Positions 1-5,616 of a DNA stretch of 18,961 nt are shown here, one piece after another (position 1 is the first letter of the stretch; the number at the start of each line of letters is the position of its first letter). Under the pieces are notes generated by a model that worked only from the letters and a program-made list of their open reading frames with translations, had not been told where the DNA came from and searched no databases. Origin of the DNA: an uncultured Muribaculum sp. (lineage in GTDB: Bacteria; Bacteroidota; Bacteroidia; Bacteroidales; Muribaculaceae); contig CAJUTE010000049.1 of NCBI GenBank assembly GCA_910589555.1, positions 1 through 18,961 on the forward strand, read 5' to 3'. The position numbers and the translations under genes were made by a program.

Positions 1-274
1 TTGCCGTGATTGTGGCGGAACCGTGACGGGATGTCTCTCCCGCAGATTGATGCCGTTATGTTTGTGCAAAGATAGTGGGGGTTTGCAGGGGATTTACCCA
101 CTTTTTATCCCCATGTATGAAATTTTTTCAACGGGTTCGTCCCGGATGGGGCTCGTGCGGCGTTGGCATTTTCCACGCCAAAGAATTTCGACAGCAGCAC
201 CGAGTTCCAAAGCATGGGCTTCAAATCTCATAAAAATTAAGATGCGTCAGCCCTGAAAATGCAGTCAAATACGC
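1..274. other. non-coding left edge, no gene supported
   Basis: No open frame here looks protein-like; the 77-codon frame at 23-256 has low-complexity, unrelated-looking residues and no promoter. The only signal is a possible leftward promoter at 67-74. Short inverted repeats such as GGCGT...ACGCC (about 161-180) are too weak to call. The segment probably separates a leftward gene beyond the edge from the rightward peptide gene at 339. Confidence 0.5.
67..74 (-). promoter_or_regulatory. candidate leftward -7 promoter element
   Basis: On the minus strand this reads TATCTTTG, a full match to the Bacteroidetes -7 consensus TAnnTTTG. No clear TTG lies about 20 nt upstream, so the -33 half is missing or divergent. 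It would drive transcription off the left edge. No ATG follows within the window on that strand, so its target cannot be seen. Confidence 0.35.
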
Positions 275-305
275 TTGCCATGTTCAATTTTTCTTGTTAT
301 ATTTG
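275..305 (+). promoter_or_regulatory. promoter of the 57-residue membrane peptide gene
   Basis: TTG at 275-277, a 20-nt spacer, then TATATTTG at 298-305: both halves of the Bacteroidetes consensus at the usual spacing. Transcription would start near 312, leaving a leader of about 27 nt before the ATG at 339. Confidence 0.65.
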
Positions 306-338
306 TATCAATGTTACCGGTGTAACGGCAATTTAACT

Positions 339-512
339 ATGGATATACTTTTAAGCATGCTCGGTAAAATTATCGGTGCCATTATGTTTTTGGGCATCAT
401 CGGTTGGCTCGTCGCTTTCCTGCGTGCCGTATTAGGCATTGCACGTGGTGAGAGTTTTGGCTTCTTTTTGCCGTTTGGTTTTATCTCATCCAAACGAAAG
501 AAGCGTCCTTAA
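339..512 (+). CDS. small hydrophobic membrane peptide, unknown function
   Basis: A 57-residue peptide that I do not recognise. The ATG at 339 is preferred over one at 294, because 294 lies upstream of the predicted transcription start and between the two promoter halves. Residues about 8-31 are strongly hydrophobic (leucine, isoleucine, glycine, phenylalanine) and would form one membrane helix. A second hydrophobic, Phe/Gly-rich stretch covers about 39-49. The C-terminus is very basic (KRKKRP), which by the positive-inside rule suggests a cytoplasmic tail. No signal-peptidase site is evident. Its stop codon overlaps by three bases the stop of a minus-strand phage remnant, and a 10-bp inverted repeat spans this convergent junction. 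A real promoter and a membrane-like composition make it a plausible gene; the function is unknown. Confidence 0.55.
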   Translation: MDILLSMLGKIIGAIMFLGIIGWLVAFLRAVLGIARGESFGFFLPFGFISSKRKKRP

Positions 513-522
513 CGCTTCTTTC
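496..522. terminator. hairpin between convergent ends
   Basis: GAAAGAAGCG (496-505) and CGCTTCTTTC (513-522) form a perfect 10-bp stem with a 7-nt loop, covering the last codons of both the rightward peptide gene and the leftward phage-remnant ORF. There is no long T-run, so this is at best a modest bidirectional terminator. Confidence 0.4.
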
Positions 523-742
523 CGTCACCGAACAGCCGTGCAATTAGCTCGGCTTTATTTTTATTGCGCCAGCATTCCAGCCAGATTGCTTGTGAGTATA
601 GAGCCGCCCAATCCTCGGCGTTTTCAACCGTTTCAATATCCACGTGAAGATTAGCCCGTATAAGGGCGCACCCCTTGGCGAATGTGTCCTCATCCGCCAG
701 AGTGTGTGCCTCTACAAGTTTTTTAGCGAGCCCATGCAGCCG
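509..742 (-). pseudogene. phage tail chaperone 'T'-like downstream ORF without a start codon (remnant)
   Basis: Reading leftward from the TAA at 743-745 there is an open frame of 77 codons ending at TAA 509-511. It encodes a credible protein: KKLVEAHTLADEDTFAKGC, then an Ala/Glu/Trp-rich helical part with motifs ENAEDWAAL and WLECWRNKNK, and a GDGKKR end. The frame has no ATG or TTG and no GTG until about halfway, so independent initiation is unlikely. It lies in the -1 frame relative to a reading that ends LKNL-stop at 712, and the overlap contains CTAAAAAAC, i.e. the heptamer A AAA AAC. That is the arrangement of lambda gpG/gpGT-type tail assembly chaperones, where the T part is made only by frameshifting. 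A tape-measure gene should follow but does not. Family assignment rests on gene arrangement and my recollection of Bacteroidetes prophage genes. Confidence 0.5.
714..724 (-). promoter_or_regulatory. putative -1 programmed frameshift site (A AAA AAC)
   Basis: On the minus strand the sequence CTAAAAAACTTGTAG reads, in the frame that ends at TAG 712-714, as CTA AAA AAC TTG stop. The heptamer A AAA AAC fits the X XXY YYZ rule exactly in that frame. Slipping back one base gives AAA AAA CTT GTA, which is the frame of the downstream start-less ORF. No downstream stimulatory stem-loop was worked out by eye. Function would need the upstream ORF to enter in this frame, which the G6 tract at 752-757 currently prevents. 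Confidence 0.45.
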
Positions 743-1087
743 TTAAGCAATCCCCCCGAGCTGTGCTTGCACTGCCATGAACAGCACGGCATCCTTGCGC
801 AGTTCCTCGCTGCCCCCAAGCCAGCAGTTGTCCATCATCACTTTGCCCGCTTCCACCTCGTCAGTCTTGGCGAGCTTTGTCACCGCCTTGATCGTCGCGA
901 AGTCAGGACGCTTGAAATAACCTATATGCGTCTCCTCGCCGTCAACAATGTCTACGCGGTAGGCTTTGCGGTGTTGGCGCTTAGTTCGGTGGTTGGTGGA
1001 CGTCTTCGACGCCCGTTTCTTGGTGGTGCCTTTCTCCGCGCCTCGGCTTCGCCTCGTGGCGGAGCTATAATTGCATTGCCGTTGCAC
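743..1087 (-). pseudogene. phage tail assembly chaperone 'G'-like protein, damaged at both ends
   Basis: The open frame runs leftward for 114 codons. Residues about 43-112 look like a real conserved domain: KAYRVDIVDGEETHIGYFKR, then PDF, a helix, DEVEAGKVMMDNCWLGG and DAVLFMAVQ. I recognise the FKRPD...NCWLGG pattern as resembling small tail/chaperone proteins of Bacteroidetes prophages. Residues about 19-40 are a Lys/Arg/Thr tail. Residues 1-18 are encoded by the adjacent repeat sequence (1034-1090) and are probably not native, so the true start seems lost. The ORF stops at TAA 743 just after a GGGGGG tract. Removing one G gives LGGLLNGCMGSLKNL-stop, a more family-like end that places the slippery heptamer in the correct frame. 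A one-base insertion or a sequencing error is therefore likely. Codons and orientation differ from the surrounding genes. Confidence 0.5.
1034..1064. repeat. GC-rich hairpin at the remnant border
   Basis: CTCCGC (1034-1039) pairs with GCGGAG (1059-1064) and encloses a smaller GGCTTCGCC hairpin. It lies exactly where the phage-like coding sequence loses its native 5' end and marks a junction between remnant and repeat patch. Confidence 0.5.
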
Positions 1088-1167
1088 GGCCTTTTGTGTG
1101 GGAATTTGGATATATTTTCCCGTGCCCGGCTCGCCTCGTGGCTATTACTGCATTGCCGTTGCACGGC
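1051..1167. repeat. two direct copies of a ~36-40 bp repeat, each ending in a hairpin
   Basis: Copy 1 (1051-1090) and copy 2 (1132-1167) share GCCTCGTGGC, then after a small length difference the block TGCATTGCCGTTGCACGGC. Each block ends in the perfect hairpin GCCGT-TGC-ACGGC. Copy 1 has a 4-nt addition after the first block. The roughly 40 bp between copies is unrelated. These look like members of an interspersed palindromic repeat family. Confidence 0.6.
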
Positions 1168-1187
1168 ATCGGTCTGTTGTTTGTGTC

Positions 1188-1346
1188 GCTCTTACAGAGC
1201 TTGGAGCTGATTTCTCCATTATTACCCGGCATTCCGCTAACGCTGCATACCGGGCTGAGCTTTTGCGGTCTTACAGACCGGTTTTTGTTGGCGGCTGGTA
1301 TTTTCTATAATGCGGCATACGGACTGAGCTCTTGCGGTTATGCCGA
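1188..1346. repeat. cluster of hairpins with degenerate direct repeats
   Basis: GCTCT-TAC-AGAGC (1188-1200) and CGGTCT-TAC-AGACCG (about 1267-1281) are perfect hairpins with the same TAC loop. Two diverged direct repeats of the pattern GCATAC..CTGAGCT(T/C)TTGCGGT begin near 1246 and 1314. The second lies inside a hairpin with arms CGGCATA and TATGCCG followed by TTTTTT. Several hairpins are followed by T-runs and so could terminate transcription. No protein frame across the cluster is convincing. Confidence 0.5.
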
Positions 1347-1410
1347 TTTTTTCTTGGTGGTTTTGTTTTTCGGGTTTGTGTCGGCTTTCTCCGCTGATTT
1401 CTATGGTGGA

Positions 1411-1430
1411 TGTCGCCACAGGTGGCGACA
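1411..1430. repeat. perfect 9-bp-stem hairpin
   Basis: TGTCGCCAC-AG-GTGGCGACA is a near-perfect palindrome with a 2-nt centre, directly before a tandem repeat array. It may act as a protein-binding palindrome or a cruciform; no T-run follows. Confidence 0.6.
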
Positions 1431-1435
1431 CTACA

Positions 1436-1489
1436 TTGTTTCATGGTGTTAGGTTGTTTCATGGTGTTAGATTGTTTTGTGGTGTTAGA
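1436..1489. repeat. three tandem copies of an 18-bp unit
   Basis: The unit is TTGTTTCATGGTGTTAGG: copy 1 at 1436-1453, copy 2 at 1454-1471 (one change at the end), copy 3 at 1472-1489 (CA changed to TG plus the end change). The unit length is divisible by three, but the reading frame through it (1340-1600) shows no protein-like flanks, so I treat it as non-coding. Confidence 0.8.
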
Positions 1490-1561
1490 TTGCAGTTTCT
1501 TGGTTTCGTTGTTGGTTGTGGGTTAAATGGCATTTTCGAGTGGTTTTGGTTGATTGGCTTG
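1490..1561. other. T/G-rich spacer upstream of the uvrB promoter
   Basis: This stretch is skewed to T and G on the plus strand, like the tandem repeats before it. I see no gene, RNA or clear structure in it. Confidence 0.4.
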
Positions 1562-1592
1562 TTGGTAATGTGTGGGGATTTGTGTATATTTG
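1562..1592 (+). promoter_or_regulatory. uvrB-ygiQ promoter
   Basis: TTG at 1562-1564, 20 nt, TATATTTG at 1585-1592: a full consensus Bacteroidetes promoter. The predicted start near 1599 leaves about 14 nt before the ATG at 1613, without a Shine-Dalgarno sequence. No SOS-type palindrome is obvious across it. Confidence 0.7.
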
Positions 1593-1612
1593 TAGGTTAA
1601 ACTGAATGTAAG

Positions 1613-3688
1613 ATGAATTTCCAGCTTGAATCGAAATACAGTCCCACCGGCGATCAGCCGCAGGCGATAGCTGAGATAGTGGACGGTCTTAATTCCGGAA
1701 CCAAGGCTCAGACGCTTTTAGGGGTGACCGGGTCGGGCAAAACATTCACCATGGCTAATGTTATAGCCGAGGTGAACCGCCCGACGCTTATCCTCAGCCA
1801 CAACAAGACACTTGCCGCACAGCTTTACGGAGAGTTCAAGCAATTCTTTCCGAATAATGCCGTGGAATATTTTGTGAGCTACTACGACTATTATCAGCCG
1901 GAAGCCTATATCCCGTCGTCGGACAAATATATCGAGAAGGACTTGATGATCAATGACGAGATCGACAAATTGCGTCTTGCCACGATTTCGGCGCTTTTGT
2001 CGGGGCGGCGTGATGTGATTGTGGTGTCGTCGGTGTCGTGTCTTTATGGCGTGGGCAACCCCGAGGACTTCAATGCAAGCGTTGTGAGCATAAAAGTCGG
2101 GCAGAAAATAGCACGGAATGTGTTTCTCCGCAAACTTGTCGATGCTCTTTACAGCCGCAATGAAATGGAGCTTAGCCGAGGCACATTCAGGGTCAAGGGT
2201 GATACAGTAGATATAAGACTCGCTTATGAAGAGATAACCCTGAGGGTGATTTTCTGGGGCGATGAGATAGAGTCAATCTCCACGATTCATCCTGAGGACG
2301 GAGTGTCGCTCGGAAAGCATGATTGCTTCAACATATATCCGGCGAATGTTTTCGTGACCTCCCGCGAACGAATAGGAACCGCGATAGCGAAGATGGAGAT
2401 TGACCTCGGTGAACAGGTGAATTATTTCAGGCGTGAGGCGAAGGAGCTGGAGGCTAACCGCCTGTATGAACGTACCACATACGACATAGAGATGATACGT
2501 GAGATAGGACACTGCTCAGGCATCGAAAACTATAGCCGTTACTTTGACGGCAGAGAGCCGGGTATGCGTCCGTTCTGTCTGCTGGACTATTTTCCGAAGG
2601 ATTTCCTGACAATCATTGATGAGAGCCATGTCACCATTCCGCAGATAAGGGCGATGTATGGCGGCGACTTGTCAAGAAAGATGAATCTTGTGGAATATGG
2701 GTTCCGACTGTCGGCGGCACTCGATAACCGCCCGTTGAAATTCAATGAGTTTGAGACATTGACGGGGCAGACGATATATGTCAGCGCCACGCCCGCCGAT
2801 TATGAGCTTGAAAAGAGCGAGGGTGTGATTGTGGAACAGATAATCAGACCAACGGGACTTCTTGACCCGATTATCACAGTGCGTCCGTCATTGAATCAAA
2901 TTGACGATCTGCTTGAGGAGATCCAGCAGCGAGTGGAGCTTAACGAGCGTGTGCTTGTGACTACGCTGACCAAGCGAATGGCGGAGGAACTGAATGAATA
3001 TCTCTTGAAACTAAGGGTTAAGGCAGCCTATATACACAGTGATGTGGAAACGCTTGACCGAATAAAGATTCTTGACGACCTGCGTTCGGGAGTCTATGAT
3101 GTGCTTATCGGCGTGAATCTGCTCAGGGAGGGTCTTGACCTGCCTGAGGTGTCGCTTGTGGCTATTCTTGATGCTGACAAGGAGGGATTTTTGCGAAGTC
3201 ACCGATCGCTGACCCAAACAGTGGGACGTGCTGCACGAAATCTTAACGGAACTGTGATAATGTATGCCGACAAGATTACCGACTCGATGAAGCAGACTAT
3301 CGAGGAGACCGAGCGAAGAAGGGCTATCCAGCTCGCCTATAATGAGGAGCACGGCATAACGCCGCAAGCTATCGTGAAAGCCCGTCAGGCTATAATAGGG
3401 GTGGATGAAGATGAATTCGATCAGAAACCACGCAATAGCCGAGGAGCAGCTTCGCCTGCCAAAAAGCCGCGCAAGGAGAGCGTGCCTTACATCCAGGAAT
3501 ACACCAATACGGTCAACATCGCAGCAGATCCCGTTATCCCATATATGAATAAGGATGAACTTCAGAGAGCTATCACGCGTTTGAGAGGGGAGATGGTGGA
3601 TGCCGCCAAGCGTATGGACTTCATGGAGGCTGCCCGGATGCGCGATGAGTTGATGAAAATGGAAGAACACCTTTCGACATTAAAATGA
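1613..3688 (+). CDS. uvrB: excinuclease ABC subunit UvrB
   Basis: UvrB is the DNA-damage-verifying helicase-like subunit of nucleotide excision repair: it is loaded by UvrA and then recruits UvrC for incision. The 691 residues match the family's usual length. Visible elements in order are Walker A GVTGSGKT (37-44), the Tyr-rich beta-hairpin YYDYYQPEAYIPSSDKY (90-106) that probes one strand, DESHVT (336-341) as the Walker B box, SATPADYE (391-398), helicase motif V GVNLLREGLDLPE (500-512), motif VI QTVGRAARN (535-543), and a C-terminal UVR domain (about 650-690) that contacts UvrC. A basic, low-complexity linker (about 603-622) precedes the UVR part. The ATG at 1613 gives the normal MNFQLESKY N-terminus. 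Its last four bases overlap the start of ygiQ. It appears complete. Confidence 0.98.
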   Translation: MNFQLESKYSPTGDQPQAIAEIVDGLNSGTKAQTLLGVTGSGKTFTMANVIAEVNRPTLILSHNKTLAAQLYGEFKQFFPNNAVEYFVSYYDYYQPEAYIPSSDKYIEKDLMINDEIDKLRLATISALLSGRRDVIVVSSVSCLYGVGNPEDFNASVVSIKVGQKIARNVFLRKLVDALYSRNEMELSRGTFRVKGDTVDIRLAYEEITLRVIFWGDEIESISTIHPEDGVSLGKHDCFNIYPANVFVTSRERIGTAIAKMEIDLGEQVNYFRREAKELEANRLYERTTYDIEMIREIGHCSGIENYSRYFDGREPGMRPFCLLDYFPKDFLTIIDESHVTIPQIRAMYGGDLSRKMNLVEYGFRLSAALDNRPLKFNEFETLTGQTIYVSATPADYELEKSEGVIVEQIIRPTGLLDPIITVRPSLNQIDDLLEEIQQRVELNERVLVTTLTKRMAEELNEYLLKLRVKAAYIHSDVETLDRIKILDDLRSGVYDVLIGVNLLREGLDLPEVSLVAILDADKEGFLRSHRSLTQTVGRAARNLNGTVIMYADKITDSMKQTIEETERRRAIQLAYNEEHGITPQAIVKARQAIIGVDEDEFDQKPRNSRGAASPAKKPRKESVPYIQEYTNTVNIAADPVIPYMNKDELQRAITRLRGEMVDAAKRMDFMEAARMRDELMKMEEHLSTLK

Positions 3689-5562
3689 GAAAAGAAAAAA
3701 CTGAATATATAAGCCGAAACTCATGGCTCCCCACATCGGCAAAGGAGGTTGAAGAACTTGGATGGGATTACATTGATGTCATCCTGTTTTCGGGTGACGC
3801 ATACGTTGACCATCCGTCATTTGCCGCTGCGGTCATAGGGCGGACTCTGCAAGCCCATGGCTATAGGGTGGCAATAGTGCCGCAGCCCAACTGGAGAGAT
3901 GATTTGCGAGATTTCAAGAAACTCGGAAAGCCACGTTTGTTCTTCGGAGTATCGGCAGGAGCCATGGACTCGATGGTGAATCACTATACTGCCGCACGCC
4001 GCCGGCGCAGCAATGACGCTTACACTCCCGGAGGCAAATTCGGGATGCGCCCTGATTATCCCACCATAGTTTATTCCGAGATTCTGAAAAAGCTCTATCC
4101 TGATGTTCCGGTTATAGCCGGAGGCATAGAAGCGTCGTTGCGTCGCGTGTCGCATTATGACTATTGGCAGGATCGCTTGCGTCCCTCCATCATGCTCGAT
4201 GCTCCGGTGGACATGGTCATATACGGGATGGGGGAAAAGACAGTGGTGGAGATTGCCGATGCGCTGGCTTCCGGCAGATCGATAGAGTCAATGACCGATG
4301 TGATGCAAACAGTGGTAATGCTGCCTAAAGCTACAACGCCTAAAGCTGATCCGGACAATGTCATACTGGCATCCTACGAGGAGTGTCTTCGTGACAAGCG
4401 TAAACAATCGGGAAATTTCAAGCACGTAGAACAGCAATCCAACCGTATGCACGGGGCTACGATATGGCAGCCTCATGGCGACAGGGTGGTGAAAATCAAT
4501 CCGATGTTGCCGCCAATGACAACAGGGGAGATTGATGCGGCTTTTGACCTGCCTTACACCCGCTTGCCTCACCCACGTTATAAAGGGAAAGAGATTCCGG
4601 CATGGGAGATGATCAAGCATTCGGTAAATCTTCATCGCGGATGTTTTGGGGGTTGCTCTTTTTGCACTATTTCGGCTCATCAGGGCAAATTCATAGCCTC
4701 GCGGAGCAAGGAATCTATATTAAAGGAGGTGAAAGCGGTGATCGCCATGCCCGATTTCAAAGGATACATTTCCGACCTTGGCGGACCGTCGGCTAATATG
4801 TACCGCATGGGCGGGAAAGATAAAAGTGTGTGCGAGAAATGTATGCGTCCGTCTTGTCTTCATCCTAAACCGTGTGCCAATCTGGATAATGATCATGGTC
4901 CGCTGCTTGACATTTATCATGCAGTTGACTCACTTCCCGGCATAAAGAAATCATTCATAGGCAGCGGCGTGAGATATGACTTGTCGATGGCGCCGTCGGG
5001 CGACAGCCGCGTTGACGCCGTGAACCGGAAATATAATGAGGAGCTTATAAAAAATCATGTGTCGGGTAGGCTTAAGGTGGCTCCGGAACATACTTGCGAC
5101 AAGGTTCTTGAGATAATGCGCAAGCCGTCGTTCAGCATGTTCTATGACTTCAAGAAGATTTTCGACCGAGTGAACCGTCAATATGACCTGCGACAGCAGA
5201 TCATACCTTATTTCATATCCTCGCATCCCGGATGCCGGGAAATGGATATGGCGGAACTTGCCGCCGAGACCAAGACACTCAATATGCATCTTGAGCAGGT
5301 GCAGGATTTCACACCCACTCCCATGACTGTGTCGACCGAGATATATTATTCAGGCATCCATCCTTATACGGGAGAGAAGGTGTATTGCGCTGTGCGGCCG
5401 GAAGAAAAGCTGGCTCAACGCAAATACTTTTTCTGGTATGACAAGACTTATCGAGACGATATTGTCAAGTCGCTGCAAAAGATGCATCGCCCCGATATAA
5501 TACATAAATTATATCCTGCTTACCGTGATCCGCGAGGTCATAACAAAAAAGATAGAAGATAG
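3685..5562 (+). CDS. ygiQ: YgiQ-family radical SAM protein (UPF0313)
   Basis: This is a radical S-adenosylmethionine enzyme whose reaction is not established. The N-terminal ~200 residues resemble the Rossmann-like, cobalamin-binding-type domain of YgiQ proteins (ILFSGDAYVDHPSFA, GGIEASLRR). The cluster motif C320-FGG-C324-SF-C327 (HRGCFGGCSFCTISAHQG) binds the 4Fe-4S cluster and SAM in this superfamily. A second group, C383, C386, C391 and C397, is a family trait and could hold metal. The C-terminal part (VRPEEKLAQRKYFFWYD) matches the family's extra C-terminal domain. 625 residues is a normal length for Bacteroidetes members. The ATGA overlap with uvrB implies translational coupling and one mRNA. 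A link to DNA repair is suggested only by this position. Confidence 0.93.
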   Translation: MRKEKTEYISRNSWLPTSAKEVEELGWDYIDVILFSGDAYVDHPSFAAAVIGRTLQAHGYRVAIVPQPNWRDDLRDFKKLGKPRLFFGVSAGAMDSMVNHYTAARRRRSNDAYTPGGKFGMRPDYPTIVYSEILKKLYPDVPVIAGGIEASLRRVSHYDYWQDRLRPSIMLDAPVDMVIYGMGEKTVVEIADALASGRSIESMTDVMQTVVMLPKATTPKADPDNVILASYEECLRDKRKQSGNFKHVEQQSNRMHGATIWQPHGDRVVKINPMLPPMTTGEIDAAFDLPYTRLPHPRYKGKEIPAWEMIKHSVNLHRGCFGGCSFCTISAHQGKFIASRSKESILKEVKAVIAMPDFKGYISDLGGPSANMYRMGGKDKSVCEKCMRPSCLHPKPCANLDNDHGPLLDIYHAVDSLPGIKKSFIGSGVRYDLSMAPSGDSRVDAVNRKYNEELIKNHVSGRLKVAPEHTCDKVLEIMRKPSFSMFYDFKKIFDRVNRQYDLRQQIIPYFISSHPGCREMDMAELAAETKTLNMHLEQVQDFTPTPMTVSTEIYYSGIHPYTGEKVYCAVRPEEKLAQRKYFFWYDKTYRDDIVKSLQKMHRPDIIHKLYPAYRDPRGHNKKDRR

Positions 5563-5576
5563 CGATTAATCAAAAT

Positions 5577-5592
5577 AATATACGTATATTTA
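5577..5592 (+). promoter_or_regulatory. possible GH13 gene promoter with a 14-nt palindrome
   Basis: AATATACGTATATT (5577-5590) is a perfect palindrome overlapping TATATTTA (5585-5592), which matches seven of eight positions of TAnnTTTG. There is no convincing -33 TTG. Initiation would fall near 5599, 18 nt before the ATG. Read-through from ygiQ is the alternative, since no terminator is visible in the 54-nt gap. Confidence 0.35.
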
Positions 5593-5616
5593 CAGAGCGT
5601 AAAATAATAATCATTT

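Noticed and set aside
644..1210. 188-codon plus-strand ORF
   Set aside because: It is antisense to the phage-like ORFs, whose minus-strand translation is far more protein-like, and it runs through the hairpin repeats.
1096..1452. 118-codon hydrophobic plus-strand ORF
   Set aside because: It is made of hairpin repeats and T-rich sequence, has no promoter, and its composition reflects base skew rather than a protein.
1051..1489. CRISPR array
   Set aside because: Repeats are too few, of unequal length and self-palindromic, with no uniform spacers and no cas genes.
1340..1600. 86-codon ORF with a six-residue tandem repeat (LFHGVR)
   Set aside because: The repeat peptide follows from the 18-bp tandem DNA repeat. 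Flanking residues are low-complexity and the frame runs through the uvrB promoter.
3011..3670. 219-codon minus-strand ORF inside uvrB
   Set aside because: It is a shadow of the conserved helicase motifs of uvrB.
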